64,000 bases of DNA. Origin: Sinonovacula constricta. Lineage: Eukaryota > Mollusca > Bivalvia > Cardiida > Solecurtidae. The notes beneath the pieces are model-generated. The model was not told the origin of the DNA and did not search any database. It was given only the letters and a program-made list of their open reading frames with translations. Position numbers and translations under genes: made by a program. Positions 25,548 through 37,500 of the stretch are shown here, one piece after another. The stretch covers positions 27,581,624 through 27,645,623 of the forward strand of contig CM017555.1 in the NCBI GenBank assembly GCA_007844125.1. Direction: 5' to 3'. Positions within the stretch are counted from its first letter, which is position 1. Each line of letters begins with the position of its first letter.

Positions 25548-28500
25548 CTGCAAGATAAAGTATAAAAGACCGACAAATAAATTAACAACCACAACAACAA
25601 CGATCGCGATGACAACAACAACGCCGATGACAATAATAACACCATTAACAACAACGAAGAAAACATACACAACAAAATAACAGCAGCAGCAGCAACAGCA
25701 AACAATACGAAGAAACAACACAACGACAAAACAATAAAATAAAATATTATTTTGGTTTTCATCAACTTCCAACAAATATTACTTTGTGTATAACATTTTT
25801 CGTGATAATGCACATTAACTGGCGAGGCACATTCTCAGTGGTTTAGCTTTGTATCTTTTTATCCGTAGTCATTTAACATGTGTTAATAGTTCTATCATTG
25901 CAAACAACAACAACAACAATTAAACATATTTACTGGACGAAGCCAAAACATTGCATTCCAAAATAACCGATTAATGTAAGTGTTAAGTTGCTTTACCTTT
26001 GGATGGAGGTGGGTATTTACTGAAGACGACCATCTCATCATCGGAATCAGCATCACTGAAAAAAGGGAGGCAACTTATAATGTAACAACAACAACCAATT
26101 AAGAGTTATTTCCCTTTTATTGTCTTTGTGGTCACACGATCTGCTTGCGAAGGTATGATATATAGTAGGTGACTGATGTAAAAACTCTTAAAGTAATTGA
26201 AAAAGCGAAGCGACGTTTTCTGCTAATGCAACCAAAAGACAGGGATTATTTTGATGGAAAATATTTGTTGTGTTGAGATGTCATATTTTGTTTGACTGTT
26301 CTTTGTGGTTAATAAAACTTTACTTTTATTAAGAAAGATTTAACAAATGCAATTTGAAATAACCATGACCAAGTCACTTCAATACAATCTTTTTCATCCA
26401 GCCACTTACTTTACTAGCCAGGTCTCTTCTTTAAAAGAGAATTAAACATTTAATTGTTTTTAATGTACCATTAACTAATTAGTTTTTATATTTATAATTA
26501 CTATGAGCAATATTTGTAGAATCTAGTTTAAAAATCCTTTAAAGTGAGTTATGTCGACGTTATATAAAAGGCAATGTACGACAGTTTGGATCAGTATTTC
26601 TCAAACAACCAATATAGTGTTACCTTAAAAGATTCCGCGAACTGCTGTTTACAAACGTGCATTTCTTGTCTTAGCCACGCCGCACAGTTAGCTATTTTTA
26701 AACTTGAAAACACGTCACTACTTTTCAAAATCGTCCTTATTTAGACCAAAGTATGATTTTATGCAGATGCTAGGTCCAAATTCCGCAAACCATGGGATAA
26801 GATATTGTTTCTTGTATTCGATATATTCCAACTTCAACAGTTTTGTAGGATTTCTATTTATATACATATGTATCCACCAGCGAGTTATTGATAAATTAAT
26901 TAGCTTTGATGAGCATTTAGCATATAAAACGGTAACGCCATCTGTCAATGCACTTAAAGTCATTTTTCGCTAGAAAATACGCGCTTCAATCGGTGTGGGA
27001 AAAAAAAGAAAACCAATAAAATTCTTGCCTTTGAAAAAAACCCCACTCATTTTCTTACCTGTCACAACAATCGCAACATTTATCACAGTCAGCTGATGTA
27101 ATACACCGTTCTGGGAGGCAACGTTTGTAGGTATGGAACCGCCAGCAAAGAACCAAAACATACCCCACCACAAGGGCTGGAAACAAAACAAAAATCAACA
27201 GAGCACAAATTATTTACACCATAGATCAGTTTTGTATGAACTTTTACAGCTTAAAATCAATCCGACACATCCATTTGAAAATGTTTATATATATTGGGGT
27301 CCAATGAGGCATGTTTGGCACGTTGTCATGTGGTCGCTGGGTGCAGATAACGGGTAGTCATATATTACGTGTCAATTAAAGAACGAAGTTGCGCGTGCGA
27401 CTTTGAAGTGACCGAATAAAGCAGGTAGTCGCCGGTTAGAGGCGGTCGCTTGGTCAGGTTTTACAGCTTGCTTAAGCGTAGCTGCCTAGCCTCACGTTTG
27501 ACAAATGCTGACGCAAAGGTTGTCTGAAGCTTTCAGTCCAAAACAACACAATTAAGTTTAGACACTAAGTGTTCAATGTACATGTGCCTATAATGACCCT
27601 CTTTATTTTATTTGCGTCAAGAATCTTGCATTCATGGCAGTGGGTCTGTTGCAGGAGTATATGCACATCTTAGGGCCGCAATTCACCAACATTTCTTAAG
27701 TAAGAACTGCTTAAGTAATATATTTCAGGAGATCGTTTACGATATTTTTACAATATCAAGAGCCCCGTTTCATGAAACGTGTCGCAGATACGCGCACCTG
27801 TCGAATGTTTACGATAGCTTAAAAACCGTAAAACAGTCTATACTTCGTACTCCGGTTACGTCAAATTCCCGCGATAATGTCAGCAGAAGACAATGAATTA
27901 CAACAAATATCTTTAAAAAGATATGCGGCGATGCTGAGCTTTAATCAACTCATATTATTGATATTTTATGGAAATAAGTTTGGGAGAACCGAGACAACAA
28001 AAGATTATACTTTTTCTGAAACTAGTTGTATTGTACAAGTTGCTGTAATATTTTGAAATCAGAGAAACAATCCACTCATTTGCACGTCAACCACTTATTG
28101 GAAAGCTTAAATACCGACCGAAACAGTTAGACAGTGACAGTGAGGGTATGAACACTTTGCTGTGTGGTATTTTATAGGGATTAAATTAATGACGAATTAT
28201 ACACAATATTATTTTTTCGGAAATTGCCCATATTTTATGATTAATAAACGCCACTCCTGTAGGTAAAAACACTGTTTTTGGGGGGAAGGGGGTGGGGCGT
28301 TTTTTAGGCTTAATACGGTATAGAGTCATATCTTTAATTTCTACCAAATAAAGTCGCTGTGATATTCATCGGACCTTCTGTCAGCGTTTGTAATCAGGTC
28401 AAAACTGAAGTGAGACAGCTACGCCGAACAAAAGAAAGAATGTGAAAATTGGTCTAGAGATAGAGCGGAAACCCGCATGTCTTGTAGCTTTCTGTGTAAA

Positions 28501-31500
28501 AAAACTACAAGTCTTTGTCGGGTTGTTTCACGAACGAGGCACAGGGCAACCTGAGTTCAAAAACTATACAACACAAAAGAATACAATACAATGTTTATTT
28601 CAGCATAAAATACTACATTTATAGCCAAAAGGTACATTATAACAACGATGTGCTGTATGTAAGGGTTAGTACATTTTGTTAACGAGACTGTGATGTAAAT
28701 AGTATATATATGCTTAGCAGAATTATTACCAATTATGAATATCAATTAGGAATATATATATATTATATACATATCAAAGCGTTATATGACAATGCATTAA
28801 TTACGTCATGGTTTTAACTTGTGTTAGTTATTACTTCCCTAGTTTTCAAAGCGTAGTATATATTTGCTTATACTTATTATTCTCTTTTGCGATAGAGATG
28901 TTCTATTTTGTTGTATGCATGTTTGTATATTTCGGCTTCTATATTATCATTTTCTGTACTTTTTTATTATTTTGGTTGTATACCGCCTTTTTTTATCTCT
29001 TCTCTGGATATTTCAGCGTAAAGAAATTGTTGTGAACGTCTGCGTTCTGTTTGTTATGATCTGGTATTGTATTAACCTGGTTCTCACCTGTATACATCGA
29101 CTTAAAATGTTCTAAAAGTTCATTTACAGAAAGACTGTCTTAAAAATGTTTGTATGCCTTCGTTACTTTTTCATTTTTCCCAGAATGCTCTCGGATTGTG
29201 TTTATTTAATTCTGTTCTATAATATTTGTTTAAACCTATATTTGCTTTTTCTTTTTTTATGTGATTATATTCTGCTCTGGCATCGATATAATTTTGTCTA
29301 TTTTGATCACTTTTGTTTCGTACAAAGGCATTTCTTTTTAATTTGAATCGTTTACATGCGAGGTGGCAATCTTCATTAAACCATCTTTGCTTAGTTCGTT
29401 TATGTATATGGTTAATATTTGATATACCGGGTATTGTTCTTGTAATTGTTCTTTTCCTTTCTTCAATAGTGTTATAAATGAGTCGACTATTTCTTTAATA
29501 CTCGAGTTTGCGTCTGTTAAGCTTGATGTCATTGTCGTAATCGTTGACTCTTTAGATTGAAAATATGTATGTAATTTATATTTTCTGTACTCCATTGTAT
29601 TGGTGTTGGAAGTTTGATGTGTGTGTCTTTTCTTTAGTTGTATTAATGCTTCGTTTTAATTGAATTTTCACAGCGGAATGATCTGAAAATACATTAGTGT
29701 CTGTTATTTGAAAACCATTTATACATTGTATATCTTCTGGTTTTAGGAGCAAGTAGTCAACGACACTAGATCCGGTCTTGGAATGAAATGTGCATTCACC
29801 CACCCCTTGATCAATGTGTAGTCGACCGTTGCCTATAATTAGCCCCGTAGACTGACATATTTCTATTAGGCGTTTACAGTGTGTATCCATCACGTGGTTT
29901 TTTGATATTCGTTGTGTACACCTGTATTCATTCGGATCATCATAATCAGCATTAAGATATTTATCGAATAATATATAATCTTCATGATTTCCTGTCCGGC
30001 TGTTTAAATCACCTATAATAAATCATATCCCTATATTGGAGTAATTTTCAATGTCTGATTCTATTCTACTTAAAATAAAATCAATCTTCATCGTTCAATA
30101 CTTTTGAACCAAGTGGTGGTATATATACTGCGCCTAAATAGAAATCTTCATTTAATATAATGCATTATTTGTCAAATTTGATCCACAAAATTCCTTTTTT
30201 GTGACTTGTCAATAATTGATATGTGAATTTTGTAACTTGCTTTATAATACATAGAAATTCCACCACTGTGGCGCCCTTTTAAGATATTGTATGATTTATC
30301 GCCTAATATATGCTCCCTAAGATATCCTGGAATTTCTAAATTTACATGTGTATGTTTTGATAGCCAAGTTTCATATAAAATAACAATATCGTTTTGGGTT
30401 AGTAATTCAATAAAGTCTAAATCGTTTATTTTTCTGTCTAAGCAACTCACAGCTCTCCTGGCAATCTTAATAACTATACTTTATATGTTCCATGGTTCCG
30501 TTAACAAACTGTTTTGTTAGTCTCGTGTTTATGTATAGTCTGGTCCCAGTCGTGTATGCTCTGCCTCCTTGATTAATGGATAGAATGCACGTCTAGCATC
30601 ACGATATTCCTGGGGTTGCTGTATGTATGCCGATCCCAAGTTGTGCTCGCTTCAGTGTGTCTTTCACTTCCGGTGCATTTGCTGTGGTGCGGATTCTTTC
30701 TCTTGTACCGTAATTATGGACATTGACTTCAATCGGCCTAGTTTTTGTTTGGGATCCTTCGTGTCGGTATTCTAAGGGCGCGGTCTATGTCTATGCTGTC
30801 CGTTTCAGCAAAGCCAAGCTTGTCTTTAAGGATGTCTTTCACTCGAAGTTCACAATTTTCATTTTCGTTCGAGTCTATCTCACTCACACCGTAAAATAAT
30901 AGGTTGTCGCGCATAGATCTTGTTTTCAGGTCCAGAATTTCATCTTGTAATTTCGTTGATTCATGATTGAAATTTCAGATCATTCTTCAGATGTTGTCTC
31001 TCCTTGTCAGGCTATAAAAATTTAGTTTTTATGTTGTTTTGTTCTTCTTTCTGTTAGTCACATGCGTCACTTATGAAGCTACAGATTGTTTCAACGTCAT
31101 CTATTTTGGCTTCTACATTTGACATTCTGGTTTCAAAATCTGTCATTTTTGTGTGAACAAACTTATTTCATTTTATATGTGTGCTATTTTCGGAATCACA
31201 GTTTTCAAGGACTTAATATCAGTCATGATTTCGACAGCCCATGGTGGTGGATTGCTACTATACGGTGTGGACGTCGTGAAAACAGCAGATGAATGAGGCT
31301 GATAAGCAAAGTTGTATGGCTGTTGCATACTGATTACTGGCGAGTGGTTCTGTTGTGGGTTCATTACGCTAGTAACGTAGGATTGTGAATTATTCACAGA
31401 ATCTGTGGTTACCCAGTCTACAATGTAAGCACCGGGGACATTGGTTACACCGCATGGATTGCACGAGCTCGTGTAGTCGTCGTTGCCAATATGGCTACCC

Positions 31501-34500
31501 GCTGATAGACTGGCGACTGACTGGCCTTTTGTTTCTCAGCTTTGGTTTTCTATCATGACTTATGCTTAAAGGTGGTGTTCGATAGTTTGGACCAGATATG
31601 TTTTTTTTTCAAATAACCAATACGTCATTGTTACATGAAAAGATGCTGCAATGTTGTTAATTGATGCTCTAGATCTGTGTGAACAGTGAAACGTATATCC
31701 TTACTCGTCTTTGCAAACATGTATTTCCAACCTGAGCCATGTTGCAGAGATAACTATTTTTCAACTAAGAAAACCACGTGACAGGTTTCTTTTAAGATCC
31801 CGTTATATCGTCACCCGGGTAGTTCGCGCTGACGTTGGAATAAATTTTTAGCAAGGATTATTTCATTTATATTATTTCCATTTGTATACAAAGCTCGATA
31901 GTGGTCTCTGATAAAATAGCAATCGTAGCAACTCGGCCATTTCCGTAACGTTCGGAAAATAACCTCGTAAACCATAGTAGTGATACAACCATCTATTTAT
32001 AGATTCAGTGATATGGTCGGTTGTAATTCGGCTACCTAAGCGCGTTTGTTTAAATATGGCGATCTTCGATACCATGTAGAAAAACTTAAATCCATTAAAA
32101 CACTCAAACAAACAATGAAAATCTCATGCTTACCTATTCTTCAGTGTGTATTTAGAATTTCGTATTTCATTGTTCATAGTGATCACGCGAGGTCACAATC
32201 AGGGACGGACTACTTTCTCAGCATATTTTTCCCGAGGTCTATTTCCGAAGAAATCGCCGAGGATCCCGATTGATAAAATAGATATCGACGTCAGAGCGGA
32301 TAATCCCGACGACTTTATAACGTGATCTCAAAAGTTAGTGATCACGTGGTTTTCTTACTTTAACAATAGCTATCTCTGTAGCGTGACTCGGATAGGTAAT
32401 ATCTATTTGCAATGACGAGTGGTGATTTATGTTTGACTGTTCACACTGATCTAGAACATCAATGAACAGCATTTTACAAGACCTTTTCAGGCAACAGCGA
32501 CTTAATTGGTTTTTTGAGAAAAGATATTTTGGTCAAACTCTAGGAAACCATCTTTAACGAAATAAATAACAAGCATTGATTAAATGGGATTTTTCCCCTG
32601 GCAGTACTGTTCTGCATAATGCATAAAACGTTGCTTAATTTTTAAAGTACTTCATCTTAATTTTTGTCCCTGTCGATGAGGATAATATACAACCGTCACG
32701 CCTCATTTTCTCAAAGGTTGCCAATGACAATGCAGCTATTCAACAAGCTGCTTTAGAGGTTTGAATGCCAGGACATGCTGACCTGTATAGGGTGAGAAAA
32801 GGGTCATGCTTGTGTTAATGTCAGCATCTCCGGTACCCACGGCAGATAAGGCTAGTAGCTATTCCGTTATCCCCATACCCTGGGTTACTTGGCCAGACAA
32901 ACTTCGTTCTCATGAATATATATTTAAGCATGAAGCATTTGATTAGCTCCGTGTTCAAAACGTCACGGAAATTCAGCAGTCAATGAATCTTCCTTTTTGA
33001 CTGTGTGTATAATTTGTAAACCACAGGCGTATTATTTTCGACCCCTCCGGTAAATGGTCGGAAAAGAACCGCTAAGGTAATAGTACTGACAAACCGAGAT
33101 TTCCGGGACGTGCTTCAGTCTTCTTACATCGTTAAGTAGCTTCTCACATCTGAAGAAAGTTAGACTGCCTCGCAGAAATAACGAAAATGGCTTATTCTGA
33201 ACAATGCTTTGAATATCCACATCAGACTGTTCACTTAAAGGTGGTATTCGACAGCTTGCCTATGTCACATATATGTAACAATATCTTATTTCTGCTTGAG
33301 GCGTTTGTACATAGTTTGTAGAAGGGTCATACTTGCTTGGACGATTATTAACAGTATCTCAATTTCAGGGCAGTAAAACTCATTAATCAATACTTAAAAT
33401 GTTCATTCTTTTTAAATCTATAAATAAAAATGATTGGAAGTCCTGCTAAAAAGATACTTCAATGTCTGAACGGATGACGTAACATAGGTGGTCACGTGGG
33501 TTTTCTTAGATTAATAATAGCTAACTGTGCAGCGTGACTCAGATAGAAACTGCATTTTTGTAATGTCGAATGTGTCGTTATTGTTCACTTTTTTCGCACA
33601 GGATACAGGGCATCAATAAACAGAATTTCACAAGATCTGTTGTAACAATATTTATTTGGTAATTTAATGAAAATATTTTTGGTCCAAACTTTTGGATACC
33701 AACTTTAATTGCATGTTTTTATGTGAAATCAGGTCTACAACATATGAATCGATACTGTAAGGTTCGCTCCTTTCTAAAAATAGCATCCGTATTCGTATCA
33801 AGGACCTTTACACACGTGTAGACCTCAGAGAAGAAATAAATATAAATCGCGACCACTGTCTGTCTGTCTGTCTCTCCTTGTGTGCCATTTGGCAATATGC
33901 TATGTCTACAGACAGTGTATCAAAGTCATTGGGGGTTGGCTGCCATCTTGCTTGGGCTACTTTTTCCCATGTAACTTCCGACGCATATTTCTGGAAATAA
34001 AGTAGCCGAGGTGGTCCGAATGCAGGCGTCGAAGGTTAATGCGGCTATCATGACGTGTACAACCAGTTTTTTGTTTGTTTAAACTTCAGTTCAAGAAAAG
34101 CGTTGATGTAACGCGCAGTTTCATTAGACCACTGGTTGTTATATCCACGAAAAGGAACTTTTACCAGCCTAATATCCCAGGGCCACCATTAAGCAGAGCG
34201 GCATGAGTGAACGTGGGATCCGACGAAGCTATGTTGAATGAGTAAACCAATTTCTCATGACAGGATTTCTAGTGATAGATTGTTGCACATTTGTCGGTGA
34301 CAATAGTGTAGCGGCGATAGATTGTTGCACATTTGTTGGTGACAATGGTGTCGCGGGTAAATACAAAACACGACTCCAATCAGTGTAAATCGCCCCTGTA
34401 ATTGTCATTATGGCCAATCATTGAATTGCACTGTTTCAAAACTAGCTATGCTACAAAAGATATATGTTTTGTGTGATACAAATACATGTATGGCATTTTC

Positions 34501-37500
34501 CCGAAAAATCAGAACAAAGACGGTCAGAAAATCCATTTGTCGGACACAAAGTTGCTATAAACGGTTTTGGTGGTCTTGTAATTTGAGAATTTTTTTTAAC
34601 TTACCTGCTAGAGCACAGCAGATGATAATCAGCGTGACGTTAGTGCTGTTCTCGTTAAAGCTGTAACCAGGTGGCGGAAGGATTGTTGTTGTTGTCGGAT
34701 CTGTCGTGGTAGTTGAAGTCGTGATCGTCATGGTAGTCGTTCCCGTTTTAGCAGGATTTCCGCCATCCACTGCATACACTAGGAAGGTATAAGGTCCGCT
34801 CCCGTACACTATGTCGAACGCGTACTAAAATAGTTACAGAGACAGTGGGTCACCAAGAACAGTTATTGGCGCCGCCCTCGAGAACGGTGCCTCTTATGGA
34901 ATGTTTCTTTTTATGGGGACGATAGTGTAGCTGGCAAACACAGGAAATCGCAGCAGTTCTGTGAGACCTTTTCAGAGAAACTGAGTATTCCGTTTTTTAA
35001 CACTGTAGTGTCAATAATGTGTAGCTTGCAATTACGGAATGTATTTTAAGGGGACGATAATTTATCTGGCAAAAACTGTTCTGCGAGACTCTTTTCAGAG
35101 ATAATAATTCAGTATTCCGTTTTTTGACATTGTAGCATGCAACAATGTGTAGCTTGCATTTATAAGCTGCTTGGCGAAATATTGTTTAACAAAAGAACCC
35201 GAGTATACCGATGTTAGCAATGCAGCTTGTAAATAAGGAAGTAGCAGAGAACTAGGAAAACAAAGTAGCAAATACTCTACTTCCAGTCAGAGTTATGGTT
35301 TGTTACTGACAAATGTGTTAATTAATCGACAGCGTAAAAGAGTGTTTAGTTCTCACCTTCTGATTACAAGCGCGTGCTCCATGCATCGCCTTGGATGTCT
35401 CACATCATAGTTTTTTCGTATTTATACTTGATTTTAGAAATATCTATGGGGTGACGTCACAGCTTTACGACGCGATCGTATTTTTAACGGTTATGTTTAG
35501 GCTATTTCAGCAGTAAAATGACCGTATTGTTATATATCTAATATGGTGTTTGGCTTCTTTTGTTTCTTAAACAACCACCGCTTAAAATAGAAGAAATAAA
35601 CGTAAGAACTGTGAAAAAATCACAGAATCTTACTTAAATAATACTTATATCTATTGTTTATTCTTACTTTTATGTTACATGACTGCACTAATTCATCTGC
35701 AAGGGCAGGCTGCAGTAATAATTACAGACTCATACAGAAACATACCTTAATAGATAGATATTAAAATTTCTTCCGACATTCGTGTTTTGTAAGGATTGAA
35801 ACTGTTTCGTAGTTCTCTGTATGGTTACTCTGTATTTAGTGACTGCGCACTTAATACATAAATGCTCTGACAATTCGCATTGGTATACAAGCTAATTCAC
35901 ACGCATTTTGTACTATCGTTGAACAATAATTTACCATTAAATACTTAGAAATGTTCCCGAACTGTTGGTCTGTGCCTGTCTTTATTGATCATTTTCAGTC
36001 ATTACAATGTAAATTCGTAAGGCTGTTGTTTCGTATATATGCTCACTTGTCGGTGTTGATCCAAGTACAGGGTGTCCCAAAAGTAAGGTAACACATATAA
36101 TGCGTCATAACTTTGTAATTCTTAACCGATTTTCTTCAGAAAACTGTCGGTTGAAGCACAATTCAATGACATAACGTTTTTCGCACTTTAAGACGTCATG
36201 CGTGCGCAAAAATGACGTCATTGTTGATGGCCATCAAAATGGCGTCGCGACTTACTTACGCGCAACGCACGTTTGTGGTAAAAGCATATTATGAATCAAA
36301 ATCTCCAAAATACGTGCAAAGAAAATTTCAAAATGAATTTAAAAACAAAAGATGCATCAAGCAGAAAACACATTTACTCAATAGTACAGAAGGTTGAAAG
36401 ATCAGGGACAGTTTTTGATGAACACAGAAGCGGAATACCGAAAAATTCATCTCAGCTTTAAATGAGAGTTTTATTGACAGTCCAGTAAAGTCGATTAGAA
36501 GAGCTTCATCGGAACAAGAATTATCGAAATCGTCAGTACACCGTATATTTAAATTTGATTTGAAATTATTACCATATAAGATTCAAATTATGCAATCGCT
36601 GTCTTTGGAAGATCAAGTTGAACGCTTAGACTTTTGTCAGTGGGCATCCAGAAAACTTGAAGAAAGTTCTAACGCATTTTCAAACATGTGGTTCTCTGAT
36701 GAATGTCATTTTATACTATCCGGCTACGTGAACAAACAAAACATGCGTTTTTGTTTTTTCTGAACAACCACATGAATTAACCGAGCGCCCCCTGCATAGT
36801 GAGAGAGTTACCGTGTGGTGTGCGATGTCATCGGCGGGAATCACGGGGCCGTATGTTTTCACCGACACTGTTACCAGTGAGCGTTACCTGTCTCTGCTGA
36901 GGACAAAGTTTGTGCCTGCACTTTAAAGGCTTGGGTACAACATTAATGAACAGTGGTTCATGCAAGATGGAGCTAAGCCCCACACCGCAAATGTTGTGCT
37001 TGACTATCTTTTTGAAAACTTCGGCGAACATGCGCTCTCAAGTAAATACCCCGAGAAGAAGGAGTTACATGACCCGCGTACAGCATAGACTTGAACCCAC
37101 TGGACTATTTTCTGTGGGGACTCTCGAAATCTAAAGTGTATCGCCCGAAGCCAGTAAATGTTGCAATGTTGCTGTCAAACATTCGAAGAGAATGTAGGAA
37201 AATCTCAAAGGACACACGTGAAAGAGCAATTCAAAACTTTAGCGTGAGAGTAAACGAGGGAAAGCGACAGAAGGGACGTTACCTGGAGAACGTAATAAAC
37301 TATTAAGATGACGTCAGTAACGAAAACGGGTATGTTTGATTTAACGTACATAAAATAAGTAAATTGTGTGATATTTCGATCAAATTTCTTTTATTTTATT
37401 TCTATTTATAACCTTCTTTGCAGCAAACAATGGAAAAAATATAAATGTAATATATTATTTAAGTTATGGGAGTTTATAAGTGTTACCTTACTTTAGGGAC

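Noticed and set aside
25353..25813. Val/Cys-rich hydrophobic minus-strand ORFs
   Set aside because: They translate CAA/ACAACA-rich intron sequence and the exon 10 region in the wrong frame. The exon 10 frame is fixed by splice phase.
28808..29346. Plus-strand hydrophobic ORFs resembling membrane proteins
   Set aside because: They are antisense to the AT-rich LINE EN-RT linker. The minus strand gives the sensible LINE protein pattern.
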